Assembly (NCBI RefSeq): GCF_026213295.1
Contig: NC_079422.1
Coordinates: 1,460,250-1,524,249, forward strand
Length of the DNA stretch: 64,000 bases
Reading direction: 5' to 3'
Source of the DNA: Gadus chalcogrammus
Taxonomy: Eukaryota > Chordata > Actinopteri > Gadiformes > Gadidae
The position numbers and the translations under genes are program-made. Every line of letters starts with the position of its first letter. Within the stretch, counting starts at the first letter, position 1. The notes under the pieces were generated by a model. It did not search any database. It had not been told where the DNA came from and saw nothing but the letters and a program-made list of their open reading frames with translations. This document shows, piece after piece, positions 48,546 to 60,622 of this stretch.

Positions 48546-50640
48546 AGGCCCTGCAGCGGCCAAGCCCAGAGCTGGAGGCGACGGGGATCTGGGTGCCAAA
48601 TCTGACCCCCCAGCTGCGAAAGGTGGTCCTTCCTGCAGGGGAGGCGCCATGGAGAGCTGCAGCAGAGCCTGCGCAGCAGTGGAAACCAGAGTCTCCCTGG
48701 CCAGTAGGGGGCCACCAGAAGTAGCCTGTGGCCCCTCAAAAACACTCTCTGGAGTGTGGGAAGAATCAGGGGCAGTGGTGGGAAGGCATACAGAGGACTC
48801 TGTGGCCAGTCGTGAGCTAAGGCATCCTGTCCGAGGGGGCCGGTCACCTCCGTCCAGGAGAACCAGAGGGGGCAATGTGCAGATTCCTCTGAAGCAAAGA
48901 GGTCCACCTCCGCCCTGCCAAAGAGACCCCATATCGTCTCCACCACCTCCGGATGAAGCCGCCACTCCCCCGGTGGGGGCTTCTGCCGCGATGGAAAATC
49001 TGCGACCTGGTTCCGTTCCCCCGGTATGAAGACCGCCCGTACGCTGGCCAGGCGGGGATATGCCCAGGCCAACAGGTTCCGAGATACCCGGAGTAGCCGT
49101 GAAGACCGGGTCCCCCCTTGGTGGTTGATCTGGGCAACAGCTGACCTGTTGTCGGATCGAACCAGCACATGCTTGCCTCTCAACTGAGGCAGAAAATGAT
49201 TGAGTGCTAGCTGTACCGCCCTGAGCTCTAGCACATTGATGTGAGCCTGGTTCTGGGCCGGCCACTGCCCTTGGGCAGTCCTGCCCTGCCAAACCGCGCC
49301 CAATCCCGATAGGCAGGCGTCTGTCGTGACCAGCTCCCGGTGGGATGGAATGGTGCCCATGGGTACACCCACAGACATGTACGACCTCTTTCTCCATGGG
49401 GACAGAGAGAAGAGGCACTGCCGAGACACTCTGACCTTTCGGTGCCTGTGCCACTTGGGGTCCAAGTGGAGGCTGTTCAGCCACATCTGCATAGGGCGCA
49501 GAGACAGCAAGCCGAGAGGCACCACAGCTGAGGCAGCTGTCAGCTTGCCCAAGAGCTGCAGGAAAAGAATGAATGGCACCATCCTGCCATACCCGAAGAG
49601 GGGGAGGCAGAGGTGGATGTCGGTCACACGCTGAGGTGACGGATAGGCCCTCATAGCGTCCGAGTCCAGGACCATCCCCAGGTATGTGACCCGTTGGGAT
49701 GGGTCCAGGCGACTCTTCACAAAGTTTACCGTCAGTCCAAGCCGGGCCACGTGCAAGAGTAGCCGAGCCGTGTCCCGGGCCGCCTGAGACTGGGACGGTG
49801 CACAGATCAGCCAGTCGTCCAAATACGGCAGGACCTTCGTGCCCTGCTTCTGCAGGAGAGCTGCCGCCACCACCCTGGTGAATACCCTCGGGGAGAGGGA
49901 GAGACCAAAGGGAAGTACCCTGAATTGAAAATGCCGGCCGCGAAAGGCGAACCGGAGGAAGGTGCAATTGGGACGTGGAAGTATGCGTCCCTTAGGTCCA
50001 CCGTGGTGAACCATTCTCCCCTTGCGACCACCCGCAGCGTGTCAGATGCGGTGAGCATGTGGAATGGTAGGACCTTCAGGAACCTGTTGAGTCCCCTCAG
50101 GTCGAGAATTGGGCGAAATCTGCCATCTTTCTTTTTTACGAGAAAGTACCTTGAGTAGAATCCTCTGGGGTGCAGCAGAGGATCCACTGGCTCGATTGCC
50201 CCCTTGGCCAGGAGGGTGGACAACTCCTGGTCCAGAGCTAAGGCCTTTGCCGGGTCGTTGACGACAGTCATTTTGACCCGGCTGAAGGCTAGGGGCCGGC
50301 GTCGGAACTGCAATTCGTACCCTTGGGTCAAGGTGGAAACCACCCAAGGGTCTGAAGTACAGGCAGCCCAGTAACTGAGCTGCTGATGGGAAAAACACGC
50401 GACGACCGGCCCCGAGGGCCTAGCGCCTGCCCCCCCGGCCTCCTGAGGCTCTGGGGGGGCGTCGGTTGGGTTGTGGGGCACGAGGCTGCCAGGAAGGTAG
50501 GCGTTCGGGGGCCCGAAAGCCATCCGTAGGCTGTTGCGCAGGCCGCTGAGACCTCCGTAGGCCACCGGAATAATCAGGTGGCTGAAAGCGCCGCTGGGGG
50601 ACTGCCGAGGGGCCCCCAGGCCTGCTAGGAGCGGACACAC
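48533..50640 (-). pseudogene. DIRS reverse transcriptase-RNase H, one frameshift
   Basis: The first frame (50640-49807) has the start of the polymerase: YFLVKKKDGRFRPILDLRGL and TTVDLRDAYFHVPI. Near 49970 the reading must shift to the 50014-48533 frame, which has RFAFRGRHFQFRVLPFGL, the catalytic YLDDW and the GKLTAAS region. RNase H follows: TTDACLSGLGAVW, LELRAVQLAL, VRSDNRSAVAQINHQGG. The frame ends at 48533. A single one-base indel explains the break, so the copy is probably recent but not autonomous unless the shift is programmed. Confidence 0.88.
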
Positions 50641-52007
50641 TCCTATTCAGACCGGACAGCTGCTGCCTAGTCTGCCTAGCTCGGGCAGCCCCCTCCAGTG
50701 CTTCCAGGGCAGCTGACCCAAAGAGCTCCCCTGGTTCCACCGGCACCGCACGGAGGACCCTCCTACACGTCTCTGTCAGGGGCGACTGCGCAAGCCACAC
50801 CTGGCGGCGAGTCTGTACGAGGGTGGACATAGTGCGCCCTAACTCCCTCGACATGAGGGCAAAAGCCTGCAATGAGGCGTCACTCAGACTCTGCAGCGAC
50901 GGCTCGACCTGGGCCTGCTGCAGAGAGGTGGAAAGACCCAGCAACAGGTGGGAAAGGGAGTTCCCAATACGACGCATGCGCGCTGCTGCGTCGTAGGCTT
51001 TTGACAGGAGGTCGTCTGTGACCCTGCACTGTGGCCGAGGACACCTGGCATTTGGTCTCAGAGCCTCATCAGGGGCCAGAATTAGGGAGGCGATGGCAGG
51101 CTCGACCAATGGCATGCGGCCCAGCCCAACCTGTGCCGCATTCTGCATGGCAGCCAAGGTCCGGGCATCCGACGTTGAGTGGGATAGGGCCCTAGTGTCC
51201 CTCCAGCAAGCATGGAGCTCCTTCAAGTACTCCTCTGAAGGAGGGACGGAGAATGTGGCCGGGACAGGGTTGCGCCTGAAGAAGGCGCTGGCCTGGGCTG
51301 ACTCCGTCTGCGCCGCATCGAGCTATAGGCGAGCCAGAGCGGTCCGCAGGACGGCCGCCATGGAGGTGTCTGTTGCCCCTTGCAGGGAGCCTTGTGCAGA
51401 AGAGCAGGAGGCCTCGTCCAGTGTGTGGGAGGCATCGCCCTCAGTCATAACCTCACTAAAGAGGTTTGCCGAAGCCGCCAGAGAGAGGGCATCGTCGAAT
51501 TGGGACGAGAGAGGGCCAGGCTGTAGCCCCGCCAGCCCCTGGCGGGGGGCTGGCGGGGCCAGTCCCAGTCCCAGACTGATGGACCAGGAGGAGGGACCAC
51601 ATTTGCTCCATGTCGGCCGCTAATCCGTCCACCTTGGCAGCCAGCCCGCCCCTTGCCTTCTTTTTGGGGGGGGCACCCGTAGCCGCAGCTCCATCATGCC
51701 GCTGCCGCCCCGAACGACCGGGCTGATTGGGAGGGAGGCTCATTAAGGCAGAGCGGTCGTTGGCTGTTGCCCGATTCTCCAGCTCTTCCAGCCTAGCCAC
51801 TCTGAGCACCCAAGGCAGGAGGCTGCAGTTCATGCAGGCGCTGTCCGTGAGGCTCTCCCTCAAATGCTTGGGACCGAGGCAAGGAGGGAAACTGTCGTGG
51901 CCATCCTCAAGCTCAAGAGGAGCCGCACAGGCGACACATAGGTGGGCCATTATGGAGGCAGCCACCGGCAGCGTAACTGGAAGCGGGAGCGAGAGCACTT
52001 CCCTCAC
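50420..52007 (-). pseudogene. DIRS gag-like gene, interrupted
   Basis: The N-terminal frame (52007 down to about 51520) starts near 52007 and includes a cysteine-containing stretch (HLCVACAAPL), a KKKARGG basic patch and a short heptad region. The downstream frame (about 51500 to 50420) has helical Leu/Arg-rich segments and a Pro/Arg/Gly-rich tail (RRPPRASGGRGGRR). A frame change near 51500-51560 in a C/G run and a TAG near 51321 break the gene. Assignment as gag is by position upstream of reverse transcriptase and by composition. Confidence 0.7.
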
Positions 52008-52563
52008 CAGTCAATTGAAAAACAGAAACTAATTAGCCAGAGCGTGATCGTTGCTACTAATTGTCAACCAAACAAGGGCCAAATGCGGCGTTATCGGAAG
52101 TGGGAGCGAGAACACTGCCTTCACCAGAAAATTAAATCAACCGATATTAATTAGCTTGAGCGTAAGCACTGCTGCCAACAAAGGGGGAAGCCAAGCTAAA
52201 ACGTTACTGGGAGCGGGAGCGAGAGCACCGCCTTCACCGGTAAGTTGTAAGGAAAATAAATTGATGGTTAGAACAGAGAAAAGCTAACGGCTAACACAAC
52301 AAACAATAACAGAGCAAAGAGGCGAACGAGTGCTGGGAGCGGGAGTGAGCACACTGCCCTCACCAACACACGCCGGCTACTCTTCTTATCTCCTTTTCTA
52401 GTTATTTCTTAAATATCTGTATAAGCTAGCCACAGCCTCTGGAGGACGGGTTACCCGCAGCTCTGACCTTGGTCAGGAGGCTGCACGTAGTCAGCTGTAA
52501 CGAATTTCCTTCCTTTCTCAAACAAAGGTTCCATACGGTACCTGCGCAGCGAGAAGATGTAAA

Positions 52564-52712
52564 GGAACAGATCCTCTGGTGACACCGGAATATATAGCCT
52601 TCCCGGTGTCACGTGGGGGTCACAGGTATGTTGGTATTAGGTACTCGAAATGCGCATGCGCGAGGTGGAGATCCAGTGCTTTAAGCACCGGTCAGAAAGG
52701 ATGAAATAGAAC
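52564..52712. repeat. DIRS inverted terminal repeat, right (5' end of element)
   Basis: Partner of 47206-47333. The extremity 52690-52712 (gtcagaaaggatgaaataga and ac) is represented in the internal complementary region. A 4-fold series of gagcgggagcgag-like words lies just inside (51980-52350), possibly regulatory. Confidence 0.9.
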
Positions 52713-52714
52713 CC

Positions 52715-53165
52715 CGGCGATACAATATTTATTTTTTAATATATATATTTATAATTCGAAATTCGTCCTAGGCTTTATACCACAGATACTCTAGGATCTA
52801 TAGCATATAACCGCGTTGTCTGATTACAGTTTAATTAATTTTTCACAATTTACCAGCTCTCGTTTTGAAGAATAATCACAGCGCCATTCGTTTCAATGGG
52901 AATCGCGACGATCTATACTTTTACATAAAGTGTACATATTTATAATTAAAAATTCCTCCCAGCCTTTATACTGTAGATCCTATAGGAACTATAGCATATA
53001 AACGCGTTTCCTGATTACAGTTTAATGTAACAGTTAGCTGACAAATTGCTATTTAACACCGCAACTGCAAATTAACCACACGGAGATAACCATGTTAACC
53101 GGTCAAACAAATTTTCTCTTTACCATCTTTCTGCGCGCGCATCCGCCGTGTTGATAAACAAAAAA
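52715..53165. repeat. Unknown repeat, copy A
   Basis: Contains two diverged direct copies of a unit of about 230 bp (words atatttataatt, tttatac, atagcatataa, cgcgtt, gattacagttta). Its reverse complement forms copy B at 57775-58735. It abuts the DIRS right end. The outer edge carries tctgcgcgcgcatccgccg. Confidence 0.8.
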
Positions 53166-55240
53166 ATCCCCCTATACTGAGCAACCCGCTGAGTGGGGTT
53201 ATACTGCCATCGTCTGGCCTTAGGTGGAAAAGACCAACCTCAACAACAAGTCGAGACGGTTTTAATTGAAAAAAAGAACTAATGTAACATAACTGAAAAA
53301 TGCGGGAAATCTGTTTATTTTGATACTGGGAAGCTAGCTATATTCATGGCAATGAATTCAACGAACTAGCTTACTTGTCGACTAAACGAAACCTTTTGGT
53401 TATTATTAGGTATTAATAATGCATTAGTAGGTTGACAATAATATTGGCCTGCAGTGCGGGTGTTGTGCTCAATGTGAGCGGTGTGGCACATTGGGGACAT
53501 TCCCTGGTCCGCAGTAAAGGATTTACGCAAGGGCTAAATCAGAGCTCCAACTGAGAGAGCAACAATGGCAGCTCTGAAAGGCGAGGCTTAATGCAAATAC
53601 CCCTCTGGTAGCCTGCTCTGGTAGCCTGCTCCAACCTCCTCCAACCTGCTCCAGCGTCCTCAAACACTGATCATCTGCAAGTTACAACCTGCGTTTGTGT
53701 CTTGGAATTTTGCTGTATTAAATAGCATCACACGTTTTACCTTTATGCGTCTTGTTTCAGATAGTAAATTCTATGGATGGATGTCCTAAAGTTGGACCAC
53801 TTTTTTCGGATCGTTCCTGTTGTGACAGTAAGGAGTCAGGAGCCTCATCCTCCCGAGCAGCGGCACCTGCTGCAGGACAAAGAGGTGAGGAGACCCGGGG
53901 TGCACGGGGAAAGTTGGTTGCACTTTATTTGCAAGCTGTGCAGTTTATCTGAACCACTCGCAGTCGCCTTTTTACAGTTCTTAATCATCATAACTTTCGA
54001 CAAGTCGACTGGGTGTGTTTGTTTTGTGATTAAATACTTAATCTTCGATTCTCCAACCACCTTTTTGACATCCTGCCCTAATATAGATTTTGAGTCGCCT
54101 TTTCGTGCAGCTTTATTTAGTTTGGCTGCTGGCCTCTGCTGTCCTCAAGGAAAATGATTATCCTCCGAGCCATTGACACGCTGGCTTGGCTGCAAAACAT
54201 GCATGAGAATGTCTGCAACACAATGGGTCAGTGGGGCTTGTGTGGAGCATGGGAGAAACCCTCTTGAATGCTGATAATGTAATAGGGAGTTTTGGAGTTT
54301 TCATAAGATTGAATGGCAGGCAATTAGAAAAGATATTGACCATATTTGGATTGCACTCAATTGGGCCCACGGACATTTCATATGCTAGCTTGAAAAGAAG
54401 AAGTAAAACCACACAGATAGACTGGTCAAATTTACTGCAGACTAATGCATCCAATTTAGTTATTATTCATTGGCATATTTTCTTACAAGCATGATCTCTA
54501 GGTTTTCAATGATAGCCTCCTTTCAAATATGTGGCATATGATATAACTAACTCAGAGATACATCAAAGCACCCTGTAAGGCCTCTAATTTGCCTCTAACA
54601 ATTGGCCCAAAGCTTCCACCCTGACCACTGCCATCCCCTCACCCCTTTTTCTAATTTCCACCTGATTAAAGCTTTGGACCGGAATCTTTAGAGAAAATGG
54701 TTCACTAATTCTAAAGCACACAATAAACTATTCTGGCATAGTATAGTATAGTTACCCAACAAAGTATAGTTACCCAACAAAGTCAAGGTTTTTTCTTCAT
54801 GAAAATCAATTTTTTTTTAGAATAGAGAATGTCTTGAACCAAACAAAACTACATAATTTCTATTTTCTTATAATTTCCTTCCAAATTTAGTGTGTGAAAT
54901 ATTAAAGACCTATAGGGTAATATTAAGAAGCTGAGTCTATCTGAACAGCGTTAACAGCCTTTGGAAACATAGGTCAACAAGGAAGTACTGATACCTGGTA
55001 GGGGCCTATCTATCCCTATTGTTCAAGAACCTGACACAGTTGTTGTAGCCTTCATGTGAATATCCCAAATACGATACGATACTAATTTATTTGTCAGTAG
55101 GACGCTGAAATTCCTTTCAATGTGGTTTATGAGGTTAGCAACGCAGCACTAAGCCTACAGACTGCCATTTTGAAACATACAAAGCTTGTTTTCTGTAACA
55201 ATCCCTGTAACGAAATATTTACCAATGGTTTACATTATTT
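53166..55240. other. No gene recognised
   Basis: About 2 kb of unique-looking sequence. The frames at 53752-53952 and 53777-54157 follow an AG (tcttgtttcag, 53760), but I recognise no protein and no consistent exon. A direct repeat tatagttacccaacaaag occurs at about 54746 and 54765. Confidence 0.4.
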
Positions 55241-55254
55241 TTACCCTTATACTT

Positions 55255-55605
55255 GTATGAGGGTCCTTCCGTCCTTCGGAGGAGACGTAAAACCAAGGTC
55301 CTGATTCACTGAGTTCATAAAAGTTCCCAGGGCACTTATCGCAAAGAATAGGGGTTTCCCCGGTGTCCTGGCCCAACCAGGCTCATTTAATCTGGCCCCC
55401 TAATCATCCTCCTGTATAATTGGCTGACTCATTAATTCCCTCACTCTCCACCACAAGCTGGTGTGTGGTGAGCGAACTGGCGCATATTGGCTGCCGTGCA
55501 TCACCCAAGTGGTTGCTACACACTGGTGGTGGTTAGTGAGGCCCCCCCTTCACTGTAAAGCGTCTGACTTTTTAGAAAAGCGCCATATAAATTCAATCCA
55601 TTATT
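55255..55605 (+). mobile_element. SINE-like dispersed repeat
   Basis: Words ggaggagacgtaaaacc, ggtgtcctggccc, agctggtgtgtggtgagcg, tggctgccgtgcatc and the tail gaaaagcgccatataaattc match a repeat I know to be widespread in fish. The head is not clearly tRNA-like. Family name not certain. Confidence 0.65.
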
Positions 55606-57334
55606 ATTGTAAGTAAGTGACACAAGTGTGGTTTAAAGAAGGATGCAGACCCAAGGAACAAAGCCACTGTAGGCCACTGTACACATTCTGGGGCTCATCA
55701 TGTGGTTGCTAGGCGATGGGGTTGATGAGGACTATAGCTGGCTGATGCCTTCCCCCTCCAACCCCCCACCTCACATTGCTTATTACTTTTCTGCATAATA
55801 AAAATACCTAAAGGCTGATTGTAAACAATTTGAACCAAGTGTTCAAACTGATTATTGATGTTTTATGGTTCAGGCTCTAGTGGCAAAAGGATGCAGGCTG
55901 TTTTGGACCGGGTACATGTGTTGTTATTTATCTTTTGAAGCTTTTTTTGGTGTGGTTGGGTTAGGGTTAGGTGTTGTTTTTCCAAGTTCACAATTGGTTC
56001 ACAGTTCGTCAAACCGATCGCCTCCAGATCTCTAGTTCACCACCAGAGGGCGTACTCCTGACTACCCGTTCTGATGCTAGAAATAGGCCTATAAAAAGCG
56101 AGGTTTGCTCATAGTCTTTCAAAGGCTTTTAGAAACTATATCTTATCTCGAACAACAGGAAGTGAACATAACTTTGTCTCTAAAACCATTTTGTTAAAGT
56201 AACTTTATAGAGCTTCATAGATGTTTTGTTGCAAGCAGTGCTGAGATTGAAATGAGTTGTGTCATGGATTAAGTGAACCTTAATATAAGATAATATGTAT
56301 GTATCTATTCCTCTCAGGTGATCCGATAGGTATCTGGATGAATGGTCTATGATACGATACAAAACTATACAGATACATTGGTAATCCGATACACTGGTTG
56401 AAAGCTGACTCAATATGATTCGATGCTGGTAGGATTAGATTTCGATCATTCAGCTCTGAATATGATATGATATATAAATGCTCCAGCCTATGAATATTTG
56501 TAACTAATAGTTTGTACTGTAACGGGTCGACTTTGAATATTTATTGTTACTATTAAGAGCCCACTCTCTAAGTAGCTTTTATACAAGGCCATCTTTATAA
56601 ATGGGAGGTGGTGGGCCACAGTTAATATTACATCTTTGAGCTATGGTGCAAATTTTGCCCACGGCTGTTTTGTTCTCATTTGCAGCTTTTGTGTTATCCA
56701 AAGTTGGTGGCTTGTGCATGGCACATTGTGTCAGATATTTAGTACAGGTGTGTTACCCTGGGAACTGGCTGGGCCTAAGGGCAGACGGGGGGGTCGGGTC
56801 ATTGATGATATGATGATTTGGCAAGAGAGGGTTGTGTCACATTCACTCACACACACACACTCACCCTTGAGCTACAGGAACAGAGACTACTTGAACAAAA
56901 ACATTGATAATTGACAGTCTTGTTGATCTCACAAAATTTGGTTTGTAAGGTATGTTTTTCTAATCATTCAGCCGTATCTCTGACTCTTGTATATATATAT
57001 ATATATAAGTTCCATACGTATCATGTAGGGTTGTAACGGTACACAAAAGTCACAGTTCGGTACGTACCCCGGTTTTGAAGTCACGGTACGGTACAGGACA
57101 GTACGGTTCATAGTTAAGGAGAAATTTTAAAAAATTGCTTGATTGTCAACAATGGAGAATGGCCGCAGATCAGCATTAATGAAAACCCCAATAAACTTGG
57201 TTTTGGCTTTTGCATTACTGAATTCCCAGACAAGGGTTGTTGAAATAGTGTCCTGAGCTGGGTTTGCACAGTTCGTTTTTATTTCACAGCAACGGTGATA
57301 GTAATACCTGGATGGGGCCTTTTCAAATGCGTAT
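55606..57334. other. Intergenic, with a hAT-like left terminus at 57026
   Basis: Mostly AT-rich. An (AT)n run lies at 56989-57006. At 57026 tagggttgtaacggtacac, then repeated cggtac words, resembles the end of fish hAT elements, but no matching right end was found. No gene. Confidence 0.5.
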
Positions 57335-57760
57335 TGTGGCAAACCCGATCGTCGGCGGCTGGGATTTCCAAAGGAGACGCTCAAAACAGGGTTACGGATC
57401 AACGGTTTTATTTCGTTCACCTCACGTGTAAAAAGGTAAAACAAAAGACAACATAAGTTCTTCCTCTTATGGGGTAAAAAGGGCCGTCTCCGAGTCTGGT
57501 CCGGCTGCGAGGTCGGCGTCTCGCTCCCGTCTTCTCCCACTCAGTCCTGGGGGGAAGCGTATTAGCGCTAGTATGGGTTTGTGCGATCTCCCACTACCGC
57601 GTCTCCCCAATTTGGCTGTCCTCACTCGGCTCCCTGCCGGCACGAGCCACATGGCTGAGAGAGCCCTGAATGAGTGGAGAAGCAGGCTATTTAAGCTGCT
57701 TCTCCACCGGTTCCTCAGGTGCTCTTCATCTCCTTAATTGGCAACGGCCGGGTTGCCACA
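57335..57760. mobile_element. Solo LTR, Ty3/gypsy type
   Basis: 426 bp bounded by tgtggcaaacccg and cgggttgccaca, the same termini as the LTRs at 8033 and 10237, but with different interior. The 4 bp flanks are gtat and ttat, a target duplication with one mismatch. No internal genes, so it is the product of LTR-LTR recombination or an assembly of a lone LTR. Confidence 0.8.
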
Positions 57761-57774
57761 TTATGCATGTTAAA

Positions 57775-58735
57775 GTGCTGTACGTAGACACGGAGAGCCC
57801 TCTCCGTAGCCGGAGAGCCTGTCGGAGACCCTCTCTGTAGCTTACGTGCGCATCCAATATTTTTTAAACATCCGTCGACGGCGGATGCGCGCGCAGAAAG
57901 ATGCAAAAAGAAAATTTGTTTGACCGGTTGCCATGGTTATCTCCGTGTGGTTAATTTGCAGTAGCATTGTTAATTACAATGTTGTCAGCTCACTGATACA
58001 TTCCACTGTTATCAGAAAACGCGGTCATATGCTATAGACCAGGGGTTCTAAAAGTTTTGACAGCTGAGGGCCAATTTAGGAACCCAAAATTTGACTGAGA
58101 GCCACCAAAGGAAAAAGAAATTGGCGGGAAACGCCGTCAGCATCCCAGTGGGGAAAAAAACATTGGCACCGTGGACCTCTGGGAGTGAGGTCAAAAGTGA
58201 GGTCTAAATCACGAAACTGAGGTTCATCCTTTCAAAGTAATGTACAGTCGGATTAAAACTCACAAATGTAAAAGGATTTAATCAAAATCTAGAGAGTCGA
58301 CTTTTCTCTTTATATTTATTTATTTTTGTTTAAATGAATATTGATCTAATAATTTAAAAAAGACAAAAACTTTTTATCATAACTTCCATCTGTATGTCAT
58401 TGCGGGCCGCCAGGAATGTTTCTGCGGGCCGCCATTGGCCCGCGGGCCGCACTTTGAGAACCAATGCTATAAACCCAGATAGTATCTGTGGTATAAAGGA
58501 TGGGACGAATTTCAAATTATAAATATGTACACTAAGTTGTATAGACCGTCGCAATTTCCATTGAAACGAATGGCGCAATGATTATTCTTCAAAACGAGAG
58601 CTTGTAAATTGTGAAAAATGAATTAAACTGTAATGAGACAATGCATTGAAATGCTATAGACCCTAGAGTATCTGTGGTATAAAGGCTGCGACGAATTTCG
58701 AACATAAATATGTACATTCCATAATGTTAGCTCAT
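57775..58735. repeat. Unknown repeat, copy B (inverted relative to copy A)
   Basis: Reverse complement of 52715-53165, including cggcggatgcgcgcgcagaa at about 57880, gaccggttgccatggttatc and both units of about 230 bp. A hAT MITE (58040-58466) interrupts it. The segment outside (57765-57870) has cggagagccctctccg-like short inverted words. Confidence 0.8.
58040..58466. mobile_element. hAT MITE, 427 bp
   Basis: Ends caggggttctaaaagttttg and cactttgagaaccaatg, Charlie-like hAT termini. Flanks ctatagac (58032-58039) and ctataaac (58467-58474) match at 7 of 8 bases. The interior has gcgggccgcc words near the right end. No transposase. Confidence 0.88.
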
Positions 58736-58871
58736 AGCTCAGCGGACTAGAATACCTCCCGTTGCCAAGTCGTAGCTAAGGTCCGTCCTATTTACTGGAG
58801 GAGTGAACAACGTTTCCGTTGCATAAGAACGTTTCCGTACTACAAATCACCTCAACGCACCTCAACGCACC

Positions 58872-58938
58872 TTAACAGACAGACACTCCAGAAGGAGTGT
58901 CTGTCTGTTAAAGAGAGAGAGAGAGAGAGAGAGAGATT
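58872..58938. repeat. Perfect hairpin plus (GA)n
   Basis: Stem ttaacagacagacactcc (58872-58889), loop agaa, then its exact complement (58894-58911): an 18 bp perfect stem with a 4 base loop. A (GA)n run of about 27 bp follows directly. Confidence 0.85.
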
Positions 58939-60435
58939 ATTTAGAGAGCCTTGTTGTAGCTATTCACTTCTTGTGTCGAAATGACTGGAGTCATTTTAAC
59001 TGTCCAATCCTAATGTTTCCCTACTGGCAAATAAAGGCCCTCCCCTTCTCATGTCTTGATTAGGTAGGTACTAAGATTAATTGTAGAGGAATACACTTCC
59101 CCAGAGGCAGATATACCTAGTTGTTAATATGACTTTCTGTGAACGCGTGTGTGGAGTCAGTGTAACTTTTAATAGCCTCACACATGAGGCTATTATAAGT
59201 TAGTAGGCCTAACTGGAATTGAATATATGAATATGGTTTTGTGGTTAAGAAGGTGATCTTTGAAGGCCTCCAGAACACTTTGGCGATCTCCCTCGATCCT
59301 CAGGGAGAGGGGTTTAATCAGAGCCATGAAAACAGGAAGTACCTCGCCTTTCCTATCTGCCTTCCTAAATACTGACCTCCCCCCACTTTACCTCCAGCTC
59401 TCTCTCTGCCTCAACCTCGACCGTACGCTTTAGCCCTTTATCTCTCTCTCCCTCCCCCTCCCTTTGATCTATCTCCAGATGTGCAATCATTTGTAGTGTG
59501 CAATGCAACAGGGTCAAGTGCATGGGAGCATGTCCTTAATGGGCCCTAGGCTGCTCTGGGGGCCTCTCCTGGGTCATGTGGTTTACTGGAAATTAGAAAG
59601 GTCCCTAATTTTGCCCTAATGAATCTATCTGCAATTGCCTGTTTATATGGTCACTAGCTGAGTGTGAATGGAATTATTGTGACTGAACAATTTCCATCTA
59701 GATGCCTACATATTTTGTTACCTGCAATAGCTTTGTATAACAGCCGTTGGTTGTAAGTTAGCCTTCACCTGCCTCTGAGTCACCGACCAGGAGGAACCTA
59801 CAGGAAGGAGCTGGTATTTCTGCTCCTTCCTCCTGGGCAGATTAAAGAGCCAGGTGTGACCAAAAGCTCAGACCAAAGGTCTGGCTGTCAGCCTTAACCC
59901 CTTCATCTCAGATCCTGTAAATGACTTCCTTACCCATGGCTGTACATGTGAAGCCCGTTCAGAGTGGGTACCTTCTCTCTACAGAGGGTGCGGGACATCA
60001 TACAGGTCAAAAAGCACTGGCGCCCTTCTGAGCCTCCTCTCTTTGTTAAGGAATGCAAGATTGGAAGGCAGACCGAGACTAAAGTCAGCGTTTTATTGAT
60101 TCAGAGGATGGGCTCACCTTGCCCCTTCCCCTTGTGGAATGCGCACCTGGAGGTGTTTGCCAAGTGGCTCAAGTAATCCACATAACAATGAGGCCAACAT
60201 TTGAGCCTATCACCAGGACCCGGGGCGCTTTGCATTTTGATAGGCTCAGCATTGTCTCCCCTTCAGGTCTCACAGAGCTGTGCTTTATTTCCTCTGATGT
60301 TACTGAAGTCTTTATGCCGATGTTCGACTAACACTCCTGTTGGTATTTTAGCCCTGGCACTTCTGTGGTTACAATCCAACAGCAATACATTTGGAAATCT
60401 GAAAGAAATTTCCCTTACATTTTGAATGTCCGGAG
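58939..60435. other. No gene recognised
   Basis: Includes a pyrimidine-rich patch (59400-59465). The frame at 59964-60176 is open for 70 codons and follows a ctctacag, but resembles no known protein and lacks a supported donor. Confidence 0.4.
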
Positions 60436-60622
60436 TAGGGCCCGACCGATTCATCGGCCTGCCGATTTAATCGGCCGATTATAGCCTTTTTGAAAATAAT
60501 CAACATCTGCCAAAAAGACGCAGATTACAACCTATTTATTTAATTTTTTATTTATTTTTTAATGTTATTGCGCTTAGTATCCTGCAGATTGCGCTCCTAC
60601 TCGCCTTGCTAACTAACAACTT

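Larger units (their letters stand above)
47156..52712 (-). mobile_element. DIRS1-like tyrosine-recombinase retrotransposon
   Basis: Coding strand minus, about 5.56 kb. It has gag, reverse transcriptase-RNase H and a tyrosine recombinase, the gene set of DIRS elements. Inverted terminal repeats are at 47206-47333 and 52564-52688. An internal complementary region at about 47381-47480 is complementary to the outer ends of both termini. There is no LTR and no obvious target duplication, as expected for recombinase-mediated integration. Confidence 0.93.

Noticed and set aside
47700..51623. Plus-strand frames inside the DIRS element (for example 48391-49029 and 51018-51623)
   Set aside because: They are antisense shadows of the recombinase, RNase H and gag frames on the minus strand.
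53752..54157. Possible exon after the tcttgtttcag acceptor
   Set aside because: Two competing frames, no recognised protein, no neighbouring exon.
55960..55976. Telomere-like ggttagggttagg
   Set aside because: Only about two units; not a telomeric tract.
59964..60176. 70 codon frame after a ctctacag acceptor-like site
   Set aside because: No family resemblance and no partner exons.
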